Shown here: positions 1-8,035 of the stretch, in pieces
How the letters are laid out: each line of letters opens with the position of its first letter
Position numbering within the stretch: the stretch's first letter is position 1
Assembly: GCA_007136565.1 (NCBI GenBank)
Contig: SLGS01000113.1
Span: 1 to 19,278 of the forward strand
Direction of reading: 5' to 3'
Length of the DNA: 19,278 nucleotides
Source of the DNA: Clostridia bacterium
Lineage (GTDB): Bacteria; Bacillota; Sulfobacillia; SLMV01
Program-made: the position numbers and the translations under genes
Notes under the pieces: model-generated
Told to the model about the DNA's origin: nothing
The model's database searches: none
What the model saw: the letters and a program-made list of their open reading frames with translations, nothing else

Positions 1-124
1 AGACGGCCATGGAATCGGCGGAAATGATCTCCCCAGCGTAGCGCTCGGCCACGGACAAACCGACACCGGACTTACCGACCCCGGTCGCCCCGGTTATTAC
101 GACTATGGGCTCCCCCGCCGGCAT
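1..124 (-). CDS. miaA: tRNA dimethylallyltransferase MiaA, N-terminal fragment
   Basis: MiaA transfers a dimethylallyl group to N6 of A37 in tRNAs that read UNN codons. MiaB, encoded at 5347-6729, then methylthiolates the product. Only the first 41 codons are in the window; the gene runs off the left edge. The visible start is MPAGEPIVVITGATGVGKS, whose GATGVGKS is the P-loop, followed by GEIISADSM, the conserved MiaA segment whose Asp binds substrate. The ATG at 122-124 is preceded by AGGAGG (135-140), which lies inside the end of mutL. Four bases separate the mutL stop from this start, so translation is probably coupled. Identification rests on two diagnostic motifs in the right context. 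Nothing can be said about the missing C-terminal part. Confidence 0.93.
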   Translation of the reverse strand, partial: MPAGEPIVVITGATGVGKSGVGLSVAERYAGEIISADSMAV

Positions 125-128
125 CTCC

Positions 129-1850
129 CTATTTCCTCCTAAAGAGTCGCTCGATATCGTCTCGGGTTATGGCCAGCACCGTGGGACGTCCGTGGGGACA
201 AACCCCCGGGGTGTCCAGATGCGACATTCGGGCGATCAAGCCGGTGACTTCCGCGGGACTCAACGCCTCACCAGCCTTGATGGATGCCCGACAAGACGCC
301 AATGCCGCCGCCGCCCTGGCCGAGGTCGGCGTCGCAGAGGTATTCTCGGCTAGTCGTGACAGTACCTCTTCCAATGCGGCGGGCGAAGCCGGTTCTCCGG
401 CCAAAATGGGCACGGCCCGGACCACCAAGGATTCGGGGCCGAACTCCTCCACCTCGAAACCCAGGGAAGTGAGCAAGTGCCCCCATTGGCCCCAGCATTC
501 CATGGTGCGGGTTCCAACCTCCAAGACTGCGGGGGCGATCAACCTCTGAACCGGGGGGTCCCCTTGTTCGATGGCTTCCAAAGCAGCATCGTAGTAAAGT
601 CTCTCGCAGGCAGCATGCTGGTCCACGAGATATAGTCCCCCGGGACCGCGCGCCACGATGTAGGAATCCAGTACTTGCCCCAGGGGCTCGAGGTGGTCGT
701 AAACCCGGTTAACTCCGATTTGCCCCCTGCCGGGGAGGTATTCGTACTTCAGTTGTTCCGCTGCCATCGATGTGCCCTTGCCGCAATCCTCGGGAGCATC
801 GGTCCGGTCCGCGGGAGATTCGTCTCGCTCACGCGGGAACTCCCAGCGGGTAACATTCATCGAAAGGAGTGCACCCTGGACCGCTCGATATAATCTGCCC
901 GCCAGTTCGCGATCATCGTCAAACCTGACCCTTCGCTTGGTCGGGTGGACGTTTACATCTACGCGATCGTGCCTGACGTTGAAATCGACGATGGCCACCG
1001 GGTGTCGACCCGTGGGCGCAAATCCCTCGTAAGCCCTTTCCAGCACCGACTGGAAAGGGGGATGGGTTATGGCTCTACCGTGCAACAACAGGTATTGACG
1101 ATCGCGCCGGGCCCGGGTTAGCTCCGGGGGGCCTACGAATCCCCGGATGATGGCGCTATCGCTGGAATGGAGTGGAAGTAGTTTCGTTGCGAATTCGGAG
1201 TCGAATAGTTCCGTAATGGCTTCCAGCAGTTCCCCCGATCCCGAGGTGAAGAGGAGTTCTCGATCCGATGATACCAGGCGAAAGGAGACGTGGGGATTGC
1301 CGAGGGCCAACTCTCGAAGCCTCGACGCTACGTGGGACGCTTCCGTCCCGGGTTTACCCAGCTGCCGTAATCTGACGGGGGTGTTGAAGAATAGGTCGGA
1401 GACCTCCACCACTGTGCCCTCCGGGCCGGTCCAGGGACTCACCGCACCGATGCGATCCCCTTCGGCGACCAGGCGGGCGCCCTCTATGGCGCCGGGTGCC
1501 CTCGACTTGATCTCCATCCGCGAGATCGAGGCTATGCTCGCCAGGGCTTCACCTCTGAACCCGAGGGTGGAAATCCGCCACAGGTCCTCTTCGTTCGTCA
1601 ATTTGCTGGTGGCGTGGGGCTGCACTGCCAACAGCAAATCGCCCGAATCGATGCCCCGCCCGTCGTCGACCACCGATATCTTTTCCAGCCCTCCCCCCGC
1701 GATATTCACCCGTACCCGGGTGGCCCCGGCGTCGAGGGAGTTTTCCACCAGTTCCTTGACCACGGATGCCGGCCGCTCGACAATTTCTCCTGCGGCGATT
1801 CGATTGACCACGGATCGCGGCAGAACGCGTATCCTCTTCCCACGACTCAT
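129..1850 (-). CDS. mutL: DNA mismatch repair endonuclease MutL
   Basis: MutL is a 573-residue protein that couples mismatch recognition by MutS to strand incision. The N-terminal GHKL ATPase shows E36-N37 in ENSLDAG, DDGRGI (62-67), GFRGEAL (97-103) and DVNVHPTK (298-305). A low-conservation linker spans about 335-385. The C-terminal half carries the metal-dependent nicking-endonuclease signature of MutH-less bacteria: DQHA at 410-413, SCRAS at 519-523, CPHGRP at 551-556 and a terminal FRR. The usual DQHA(x)2E(x)4E motif ends in Asp421 here rather than Glu, a conservative change. The ATG overlaps the mutS stop by 4 nt (ATGA, 1847-1850), and GGAGG sits 9 nt upstream inside mutS. It is almost certainly co-expressed with mutS and miaA. 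Confidence 0.97.
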   Translation of the reverse strand: MSRGKRIRVLPRSVVNRIAAGEIVERPASVVKELVENSLDAGATRVRVNIAGGGLEKISVVDDGRGIDSGDLLLAVQPHATSKLTNEEDLWRISTLGFRGEALASIASISRMEIKSRAPGAIEGARLVAEGDRIGAVSPWTGPEGTVVEVSDLFFNTPVRLRQLGKPGTEASHVASRLRELALGNPHVSFRLVSSDRELLFTSGSGELLEAITELFDSEFATKLLPLHSSDSAIIRGFVGPPELTRARRDRQYLLLHGRAITHPPFQSVLERAYEGFAPTGRHPVAIVDFNVRHDRVDVNVHPTKRRVRFDDDRELAGRLYRAVQGALLSMNVTRWEFPRERDESPADRTDAPEDCGKGTSMAAEQLKYEYLPGRGQIGVNRVYDHLEPLGQVLDSYIVARGPGGLYLVDQHAACERLYYDAALEAIEQGDPPVQRLIAPAVLEVGTRTMECWGQWGHLLTSLGFEVEEFGPESLVVRAVPILAGEPASPAALEEVLSRLAENTSATPTSARAAAALASCRASIKAGEALSPAEVTGLIARMSHLDTPGVCPHGRPTVLAITRDDIERLFRRK

Positions 1851-4399
1851 GTCTTATCGCCTCCACGACGATTGAACAGGGATCCCTGCTCCAGGCCGGC
1901 GACCCCCCTCATGGCTTCTAGATAGCCGGAATCTCCCACTTCCCCCATCACCTCGGGAAGGGCGCTCACCCTTTCCAGCCCATCGAGGATCTCCCGGGAT
2001 CGGCCGATGGCCGAGGGTGGAAGGCCCGCCAATCTGGCGACGTGTATGCCGTAGCTTTCGTCCGATGGTCCGGGCACGACCTTCCTCAGGAAAACCACAT
2101 CCTCCCCGTCTTCCCTGACCGCCACGGAACAATTGATGACTCCCTGGCAATAATCCGCCAGCCGGGTGAGCTCGTGATAATGGGTGGCAAACAGGGTTCG
2201 CGATCCCAGCCGGGGAGACAGCCTGAGGTATTCGCAGGTAGCCCACGCGATGCTTATTCCGTCGTAGGTACTGGTTCCACGACCGACTTCGTCCAGGATC
2301 ACCAGGCTCCTGGGGGTAGCGTTGTTCAGTATATCCGCAACCTCGGTCATCTCCACCATGAAGGTGCTTCTGCCCCGCGTGAGATCGTCCGCCGCACCGA
2401 TCCGCGTGAATATCTGGTCCACCCAGCCGATCCGGGCTTCTTTCGCCGGGACGAAGCAACCCATTTGGGCCATGATGGTTATCAATGCCACCTGGCGGAG
2501 GTACGTCGATTTTCCCGACATGTTGGGACCGGTTATGACCATGAAGGCGCGATTGAGGGAGTCGAGCTGACAATCGTTGGGCACGAAATCCTCTTCTGTA
2601 CGTTCCAGCACGGGATGCCTGCCGGCGACCATGGACATGTCTCCCGAGTCATCCACGACGGGCCTGCAATAATCGTATCGCACCGCGGTCTCAGCCCAGC
2701 TCAAGTATACGTCCGATGTTGCCAAGACGTGGGAACTCTTCTGCAACCGGCGTCGCTGTCCGCCAACCCGGGCCCTCAGCTGCGTAAAGACCGCGTACTC
2801 GAGGTCCGCCAGGCGATCCTGGGCCCCCAGTATGTCGGCCTCCTTCTCCTTCAGCTCCGGCGTTATATAGCGTTCCGAGTTCACCAGGGTTTGTTTCCTG
2901 ATGTACTCGTCGGGCACCAGTTCGCGGTTGGGATGGGTAACCTCTATGTAGTAGCCGAACACTTTGTTGTAACCGACCTTTAGGGACTTGATCCCGGTCC
3001 GCTCCCGCTCCCTCGTCTCCAGTCCGGCAACCCATTTCCGCCCCTCGGCGGCGCTGGACCTGAGCTCATCGATTTCCTCGTCGTATCCATCTCGGATCAA
3101 ACCGCCGTCGGTCAGAGTCGCCGGGGGATCCTCGGATAGGGCGTGGCGAAGTTCCTCGCGCACATCCTCCAGGGGATCGAGGGCCTCGCCCAGGGCGCGC
3201 CAGGATCGATCATCACCGAGCACCTCGAGCACCTCCATGACGCGGGGTATCCTGCCCAACCCCTCCCTCAGGGCGACCATATCCCGGGCGTTCGCGGTCA
3301 TGGCGCTGATACGGCCGACCAGTCTTTCTAGATCGGATACTCCGCCCAGGGCATTCGCCAGGGAATCGCGGGAGGTTGCGTCACCGATGAGACGTTCCAC
3401 GGCGTCGAGGCGCTCGGATATCGCTTCGGGATCCTTGAGGGGGCGCTCCATCCAGCGTCGCAATAGACGTCCCCCCATGGAAGTACGCGTCCGATCCAGT
3501 GCCTCGAGTAGTGTGCTCCCGCGCCGGTCGGCGAACAGTGGCTCGGTCAACTCGAGTGTACGGCGGGCGACGGGGTCCAGGATCAAGTAGTCACCGAGGT
3601 CGTAAGTACGAAGGCCGGTTATCGCTTCGGGTGGCCCCCCCGCGATCTCGGAAAGATACGCCAGGAGAGCTCCCGCCGCCCGGACGGCCTGGGTTTGTCC
3701 CTCGCAGCCGTAACCCGCGAGATCATTGGTTCCGAAGTGCCCGGTTAGGGTCCGTCGGGCCACCGCTTCTTCGAATTTGCGGACCTCACCCCGTAGGACG
3801 CTCAACGCCCCCAGGGATTGCATTTCCGATGCCAGGCCTTCGTCCTTGGAAGCGGGATCTACCAGGCATTCACGCGGTCCGAGCCTGGCGAACTCCCCGA
3901 GGATCAGGTCCCGGGAGCCCTCGCCCTCGGCCTGCACGCAGGCGAAATATCCGGTGGAGATATCTGCTACCGCCATGCCGTAACCCTCGGCGCCGACGGC
4001 CACCGCGGCCGCGAAATTGTCGCGCCTGCTGCCCATGACGCCCGAGTCCAGGCGGGTTCCGGGTGTGATGACCCGGATCACGCGGCGTTCCACCAGGCCC
4101 TTGGCCTTGGGATCACCGATCTGTTCGCAAATGGCGACCCTCTCCCCCGCGTCCAGCAACGGCTTGATGTATCCCTCGGCCGCATGATGGGGTACCCCCG
4201 CCATGGGAACGCGGACGCCATTTCCTCCGTCCCGGGACGTGAGGGTAATATCGAGAATCCCGGCGGCCCTTTCGGCATCCTCGAAGAACATCTCGTAGAA
4301 GTCTCCCATCCGGAAGAACAGGATATCTCCGGGGTGCTCCCCTTTGATCTCGAGAAACTGCTTCATCATGGGGGTGGTTACTTGGTCTTTGATATCCAA
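1847..4399 (-). CDS. mutS: DNA mismatch repair protein MutS
   Basis: MutS binds mismatches and small loops as a dimer and recruits MutL. At 850 residues the length is normal for MutS1. The N-terminal mismatch-binding domain has the Phe-x-Glu wedge at F34-Y35-E36. The core and clamp domains span about 260-560. The ABC-type ATPase has Walker A GPNMSGKST (624-632), Walker B LVILDE (699-704), the GRGTSTYDG signature just after it, and ATHYHEL (738-744). Near the C-terminus QGSLF (838-842) matches the beta-clamp-binding motif. Translation starts at TTG (4397-4399), chosen because GGGAGGG (4405-4411) lies 5 nt upstream and the family N-terminus fits there. It is the first gene of the mutS-mutL-miaA unit and diverges from the methyltransferase gene. 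Confidence 0.97.
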   Translation of the reverse strand: MDIKDQVTTPMMKQFLEIKGEHPGDILFFRMGDFYEMFFEDAERAAGILDITLTSRDGGNGVRVPMAGVPHHAAEGYIKPLLDAGERVAICEQIGDPKAKGLVERRVIRVITPGTRLDSGVMGSRRDNFAAAVAVGAEGYGMAVADISTGYFACVQAEGEGSRDLILGEFARLGPRECLVDPASKDEGLASEMQSLGALSVLRGEVRKFEEAVARRTLTGHFGTNDLAGYGCEGQTQAVRAAGALLAYLSEIAGGPPEAITGLRTYDLGDYLILDPVARRTLELTEPLFADRRGSTLLEALDRTRTSMGGRLLRRWMERPLKDPEAISERLDAVERLIGDATSRDSLANALGGVSDLERLVGRISAMTANARDMVALREGLGRIPRVMEVLEVLGDDRSWRALGEALDPLEDVREELRHALSEDPPATLTDGGLIRDGYDEEIDELRSSAAEGRKWVAGLETRERERTGIKSLKVGYNKVFGYYIEVTHPNRELVPDEYIRKQTLVNSERYITPELKEKEADILGAQDRLADLEYAVFTQLRARVGGQRRRLQKSSHVLATSDVYLSWAETAVRYDYCRPVVDDSGDMSMVAGRHPVLERTEEDFVPNDCQLDSLNRAFMVITGPNMSGKSTYLRQVALITIMAQMGCFVPAKEARIGWVDQIFTRIGAADDLTRGRSTFMVEMTEVADILNNATPRSLVILDEVGRGTSTYDGISIAWATCEYLRLSPRLGSRTLFATHYHELTRLADYCQGVINCSVAVREDGEDVVFLRKVVPGPSDESYGIHVARLAGLPPSAIGRSREILDGLERVSALPEVMGEVGDSGYLEAMRGVAGLEQGSLFNRRGGDKT

Positions 4400-4457
4400 C
4401 GGTACCCTCCCAGATCCGCGGGCCGAGATATGCTTCCGCCGTGGAATTCTTCATGCT

Positions 4458-4487
4458 ATTGTACAGTAAAGATCGGTCCATCGCTAA
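4458..4487 (-). promoter_or_regulatory. possible sigma-70-type promoter for mutS-mutL-miaA
   Basis: On the minus strand TACAAT (4463 down to 4458, 5 of 6 consensus) would serve as -10. TTAGCG (4487 down to 4482) lies 18 nt upstream as a weak -35. Transcription would start near 4451 and give a leader of about 50 nt before the mutS TTG. The intergenic space between the divergent mutS and methyltransferase starts is only 105 bp, so the mutS promoter has to lie here unless expression is read-through. No convincing plus-strand promoter for the methyltransferase was found in the same space. Confidence 0.3.
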
Positions 4488-4504
4488 TTCTCGGGAGGCC
4501 CACG

Positions 4505-5350
4505 TTGTCCATCGAGATGCTCCTGTTCCTAAATCGATTCTTCCCCCTCCCCCGACACCCCTTCAATCTCGAAACGTCGGGGCACGAAAGTTACGCCGAA
4601 TGGCAGTTCACCATGGGCGAAAAAACCGTGCAGTTCTTCCTGGATTACACTAGTATCGAGGATATGTTTTCCCGGCGGCGCGTGTTGGACGTGGGATCCG
4701 GCGCCGGAGGCAAAACCTGCTACTACGCGTCCCGGGGCGCCGACGAGGTGTGGGGCGTGGACGCGGTCGAGGCATACCGCCATCAAGCCACCTCCTTCGC
4801 CCGTGCTAAAGGCCTGGATGAAATCGTTCGATTCACCACAGCCGATGCTTCGGATCTACCCTTCGAAGACGGATACTTCGATACCGTGATAATGAACGAC
4901 ACCTTCGAACACCTGGCGCATCCGGAAGAAGTACTGGATGAGTGCCGGAGGGTCCTGGCCGAGGGCGGAAGGATATTCATCAATTTCCCGCCCTACTACC
5001 ACCCGTACGGGGCCCACCTGACCGACGTCATCGGCATCCCCTGGGTCCACGTATTCTTCTCCGAAAAGACGATGGTCCGGGCATATCGCCGGCTGGTTCG
5101 CGGCCTCCCGGACGAAGAGCACCGCCTGGCACTTCGGTTCGGATCGCCCGACAGCGACACCCTGGCTTACTTGAATGGAATGACCGCCGCACGATTTCGC
5201 CGCATCATCGGCCGATCGGGATTGAGGATACTTCACCACAGGGAATATCCCCTCCGGCGCATCCTGTCTCCCCTGGCCCATATCCCCGGGCTCCGCGAGG
5301 GATTCTTGCGAATGGTAGTGGGAGTACTATCGCACCCGGAGAACCCCTAG
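4505..5350 (+). CDS. class I SAM-dependent methyltransferase
   Basis: The product is a 281-residue putative methyltransferase of the Methyltransf_11/UbiE-like type; its substrate is unknown. SAM-binding motif I is VLDVGSGAGG (60-69). The acidic residue after strand 2 is D86 in GVDAVE, and ADASDLPF (113-120) is the adenine-contacting segment. DTFEHL (132-137) and the strand-5 segment LAEGGRIFINFPP complete the Rossmann fold. The reading frame is open far upstream, but that part is antisense to mutS. TTG at 4505 is preferred because GGGAGG (4493-4498) lies 6 nt upstream; ATG at 4517 is the alternative. There is no signal peptide or membrane helix. It stands alone on the plus strand, divergent from mutS and convergent with miaB, and its TAG stop overlaps the miaB stop. 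Context gives no clue to substrate. Confidence 0.85.
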   Translation: MSIEMLLFLNRFFPLPRHPFNLETSGHESYAEWQFTMGEKTVQFFLDYTSIEDMFSRRRVLDVGSGAGGKTCYYASRGADEVWGVDAVEAYRHQATSFARAKGLDEIVRFTTADASDLPFEDGYFDTVIMNDTFEHLAHPEEVLDECRRVLAEGGRIFINFPPYYHPYGAHLTDVIGIPWVHVFFSEKTMVRAYRRLVRGLPDEEHRLALRFGSPDSDTLAYLNGMTAARFRRIIGRSGLRILHHREYPLRRILSPLAHIPGLREGFLRMVVGVLSHPENP

Positions 5351-6729
5351 TCCAGCAAGCGACCACGCAGCTGAAAGGTTTGGGCATCGGTAATCTCGAC
5401 GCGACGAAACTCGTGCCTGAGCCCCTCCGGTCCCTCGACCAATACCAACTGATTGGTAGATGTGCGCGCCCGATAGACCCCGGGATGACTGGGCGAAGGA
5501 TCCTCCATCAGAACCTCGAACACCCGGCCCACCCGGGACCGGTTTCTTTCGAGTCCGATCTCGTACTGAAGGGCGTTCAACCGATGGAGGCGATCCTTCT
5601 TGACATCATCGGGCACCTGTTCCGAGTAACTGGCCGCCGCAGTTCCCGGACGAGGCGAGTAGGCGAAAGAAAACGCTCCGTCGAATCTCACCCTGCGAAA
5701 CAGATCCATCGTATCCCGAAAATCCTCTTCGTTCTCAGAGGGGAAACCTACGATCACGTCCGTCGTTATCGAAGCCTGGGGCAACCGTCGACGAATGTAG
5801 CCGGTCAGGTCCAGGTAGTGTTCCCTATCGTAGCCCCTCCTCATTTTCTCGAGGATCCTGTCGCTTCCGCTTTGAACCGGCAGGTGGAAATGATCGCACA
5901 CCTTATCCAAAGAGACGACAGTGTCGACCATTTTGCGATCGAAGTCCCTCGGGTGCGAGGTCGTATATCTGATCCACTTCAGATCGGGGACCTCCGAGAT
6001 CGACTCGAGCAGGCGGGGAAAGGATACACCCCCTCCGAGATCTTTACCGTAAGAGTTGACGTTTTGTCCCAGGAGGGTGATCTCGCGCACACCATCTTCG
6101 ACCAATTCTTCCACTTCATCGAAAATGTCCCGCGGATCCCGGCTCCTTTCGACGCCCCGGACGAAGGGTACCACGCAGTAGGAGCAGAAATTCTCGCACC
6201 CGTAAATTATCGGAACCCACGCCTTCACGCCGGCGGTCCTGCGCCTGGGCAATCCCTCGGGCCGACGGGCGTCCCGATCCCCCACATCCACCAGGGGGGA
6301 TTCCCCGGCGCGCACCCTACCGAGGAGTTCTGGCACGCGATGGATATCCCCGGTGCCGAAGATCAAATCGACATGTGGAGCGCGATGGAGTATGCGTTCG
6401 GCCGCACCCTCTTCGACGGGTACGCACCCGCCGATGGCCAGTATCACGTTGGGATTCCTGTACTTGTGAATCTTGAGCCTTCCCAATTCGCCGAGCACTC
6501 TATCCTCGGCGGTTTGTCTCACAGCACAGGTATTGAGCAAGATTACGTCCGCGCCCTCGGGCGTCTCGGACGCGGCGTATCCTACGCTTTCCAGGATGCC
6601 CGCCAATACTTCGGAATCGTGCTCGTTCATTTGGCAACCGTAAGTCTGTATATAAAAGTACTCCACCGATCCGTTTCCCCGTTGATCCATGGGCACGATA
6701 CCCCTTTCACGCGAGTCTACTCTGCTCAT
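5347..6729 (-). CDS. miaB: tRNA-2-methylthio-N6-dimethylallyladenosine synthase MiaB
   Basis: MiaB is a radical-SAM methylthiotransferase that adds a methylthio group at C2 of i6A37 in tRNA, acting after MiaA. With the start used here it has 460 residues. The N-terminal UPF0004 domain supplies C32 (TYGCQMNE), C68 (NTCAVR) and C102 (GGCVP), which hold the auxiliary 4Fe-4S cluster. The radical-SAM motif CxxxCxxC is C178, C182 and C185 in YGCENFCSYC, followed by VPFVRG. A TRAM-like RNA-binding domain forms the last ~65 residues. The ATG at 6729 is preferred because GGAGGG lies 9 nt upstream. In-frame ATGs at 6756 and 6690 are alternatives, and the latter would still keep all the cysteines. It is separated from mutS-mutL-miaA by the plus-strand methyltransferase. 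Confidence 0.95.
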   Translation of the reverse strand: MSRVDSRERGIVPMDQRGNGSVEYFYIQTYGCQMNEHDSEVLAGILESVGYAASETPEGADVILLNTCAVRQTAEDRVLGELGRLKIHKYRNPNVILAIGGCVPVEEGAAERILHRAPHVDLIFGTGDIHRVPELLGRVRAGESPLVDVGDRDARRPEGLPRRRTAGVKAWVPIIYGCENFCSYCVVPFVRGVERSRDPRDIFDEVEELVEDGVREITLLGQNVNSYGKDLGGGVSFPRLLESISEVPDLKWIRYTTSHPRDFDRKMVDTVVSLDKVCDHFHLPVQSGSDRILEKMRRGYDREHYLDLTGYIRRRLPQASITTDVIVGFPSENEEDFRDTMDLFRRVRFDGAFSFAYSPRPGTAAASYSEQVPDDVKKDRLHRLNALQYEIGLERNRSRVGRVFEVLMEDPSPSHPGVYRARTSTNQLVLVEGPEGLRHEFRRVEITDAQTFQLRGRLLD

Positions 6730-6756
6730 TCTAGCAGTCCCTCCGAAGACATTCAT

Positions 6757-6785
6757 CTTGTCGCAATCGGATGTTTTGTGACAAG
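6757..6785. promoter_or_regulatory. imperfect inverted repeat in the miaB/Nudix divergent region
   Basis: CTTGTCGCA (6757-6765) and TGTGACAAG (6777-6785) form a 9-bp inverted repeat with one mismatch and an 11-bp spacer. It lies in the 82-bp gap between the divergent starts of miaB (6729) and the Nudix gene (6812). Half-sites are about two helical turns apart, as expected for a dimeric DNA-binding protein. The minus-strand arm also contains TTGTCA, which could act as a -35 for miaB, although no good -10 follows at the right distance. A regulatory role is inferred from geometry and position only. Confidence 0.35.
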
Positions 6786-6811
6786 CTCAGTGCGATCAAA
6801 TCCCCTGCGAG

Positions 6812-7447
6812 GTGCTGATTACATTGCCAGAGGAATCCATTGTCGTCGTCGAGCGCAGATTCCTTCCCGAACGGGCGGAGTTCAACGGCGTTAGACGCGG
6901 AGCGAAACCCTTTCTCTCGGCGTTGGCGCAACACTGGTTCGCTGCCCCCCGCTCCGAAGCGGAATCGCGCGTCGATTGGAAGCAACCAATACCCTACATA
7001 GTCCTGCGAAAGAACGAAGCCATATTCGCCACGGTGCGAAGTTCCGACGGCCGGGAAGCCCGCCTCAGGAACATGACGTCCGTCGGCATTGGAGGACACC
7101 TGCGACCCGGTGATAGAGATTCCTTTCGCGAGCTGTTATTGGATAATGCCCATCGTGAGTTGACCGAAGAGCTGGTAGTCAATCCCACTCCCTCCACCGA
7201 GGAACTTGCTTCTCGCCTGGAGTTCATCGGCGTCATCAACGACGAATCGAACGAGGTAGGTCGCTGTCACCTGGGTTTTCTCTACGTCCTGGACCTGGAG
7301 GAATCGGAGACGGTGGACATACGCGAGGTCGACAATCTTTCGGGAGGATTTCAACGCCCCGAGGACATTCCCCGGGGCGCGAGCACCGAAACCTGGTCGA
7401 CCCTGGCACTCGCCCTGCTCGAGGAGTCGAACGTGGATGCTGAGTGA
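6812..7447 (+). CDS. Nudix (MutT-like) family protein, predicted phosphoesterase (COG4112-like)
   Basis: The protein has 211 residues, and its specific substrate is unknown. After an N-terminal segment, PYIVLRKNEAIFATVR (61-76) and SVGIGGHLRPGD (90-101) form the Nudix core. The Nudix box is degenerate at its front: GGH (94-96), a longer spacer, then REL-T-EEL (115-121) with the metal-binding glutamates. GVINDESNEVGRCHLG (140-155) resembles the family described as predicted MutT-family phosphoesterases. The start is uncertain. GTG at 6812 is the first possible start after an in-frame stop at 6779 but has no strong ribosome-binding site; TTG at 6824 is possible. The last 11 bases overlap the next gene, so the two are translationally coupled. 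Function beyond pyrophosphohydrolase-type chemistry is not claimed. Confidence 0.78.
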   Translation: MLITLPEESIVVVERRFLPERAEFNGVRRGAKPFLSALAQHWFAAPRSEAESRVDWKQPIPYIVLRKNEAIFATVRSSDGREARLRNMTSVGIGGHLRPGDRDSFRELLLDNAHRELTEELVVNPTPSTEELASRLEFIGVINDESNEVGRCHLGFLYVLDLEESETVDIREVDNLSGGFQRPEDIPRGASTETWSTLALALLEESNVDAE

Positions 7448-7973
7448 GGCCGGGCTAGAACGCCTTTGGCGAGAAATCTACGATTTAACCGGCGAGATCA
7501 CTCCGCTGCATTCGGATTGCGGGGAGCTTTGCGACTCCATATGCTGCCAGGATTGGGAGGAGGGGGTCGGGATATACTTGTATCCCGGCGAAGAGATATT
7601 GCTATCCGGGGAGTCCTGGCTCCGGCGAACGTGGCACGATACCCGAAACTACACCTTCCCCACCGCCTGGGACCGCGGAGCGTGGTTCGTGACCTGTGAT
7701 GCCCGTTGCCCCAGGGAAATGCGCCCCTTCGGATGCCGCACGTTCCCCCTTACGGCCGACATGAGCGAGGATGGATCGTGGAGGTTAATCCTGGACCCCA
7801 ACGGCCTGCCCATTTGCCCCCTCATCAAGACAGACGCCCGCTTCCAGCTCCGGGCGTCCTTTAGGAACACCATGAAGATCGCATGGCGAAAGCTGCTGAC
7901 GGTGGAGGCCATACGCAACGATGTCCTCGCCTCTTCAAGACGACGCAGGATGCGATACCCGCAGGAGTACTGA
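7437..7973 (+). CDS. cysteine-cluster (YkgJ-like) putative metal-binding protein
   Basis: The protein has 178 residues and no assigned function. An N-terminal cysteine group, C28, C32, C36 and C37 (CxxxCxxxCC), is followed by C87 and C91, then FGCRTFPL with C100, and C127 in LPICPL. This layout matches the broad YkgJ/CxxCxxCC class thought to bind zinc or an iron-sulfur cluster. The C-terminus is arginine-rich (RRRRMR). The ATG at 7437 has GAGGAG 10 nt upstream inside the Nudix gene and overlaps that gene by 11 nt. The pair forms a small plus-strand operon ending at the hairpin at 7996-8022. The family name is known; any role, for example in redox sensing or metal storage, is speculation. Confidence 0.75.
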   Translation: MLSEAGLERLWREIYDLTGEITPLHSDCGELCDSICCQDWEEGVGIYLYPGEEILLSGESWLRRTWHDTRNYTFPTAWDRGAWFVTCDARCPREMRPFGCRTFPLTADMSEDGSWRLILDPNGLPICPLIKTDARFQLRASFRNTMKIAWRKLLTVEAIRNDVLASSRRRRMRYPQEY

Positions 7974-7995
7974 TATCGCCCCACGATAGAGAAAC

Positions 7996-8022
7996 CGGGG
8001 CGGGATCCCTCATCCCGCCCCG
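7996..8022. terminator. bidirectional GC-rich terminator hairpin
   Basis: A perfect 11-bp inverted repeat, CGGGGCGGGAT and ATCCCGCCCCG, flanks a 5-nt loop. It sits in the 62-bp gap between the convergent Cys-cluster gene (stop at 7973) and acyl-CoA synthetase gene (stop at 8036). Neither side has a real T-run, so termination may need help, but the location and stem strength fit a shared terminator. Confidence 0.7.
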
Positions 8023-8035
8023 ATTAGATGTGGAG

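Noticed and set aside
1147..1875. Plus-strand open frame opposite mutL
   Set aside because: Composition follows from reading the mutL complement; no ribosome site or family motif.
3818..4504. Plus-strand open frame continuous with the methyltransferase, which would lengthen it by about 230 residues
   Set aside because: This part is antisense to mutS, has no methyltransferase-like sequence, and the TTG at 4505 has a well-spaced GGGAGG.
4942..6894. Long plus-strand open frame of about 650 codons
   Set aside because: It is the shadow of miaB and part of the methyltransferase in another frame; its translation is Pro/Arg/His-rich with no recognisable domain.
7996..8022. Hairpin as a mobile-element end or attachment site
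   Set aside because: It lies exactly between two convergent stops and has no second copy or target duplication; a terminator is the simpler reading.
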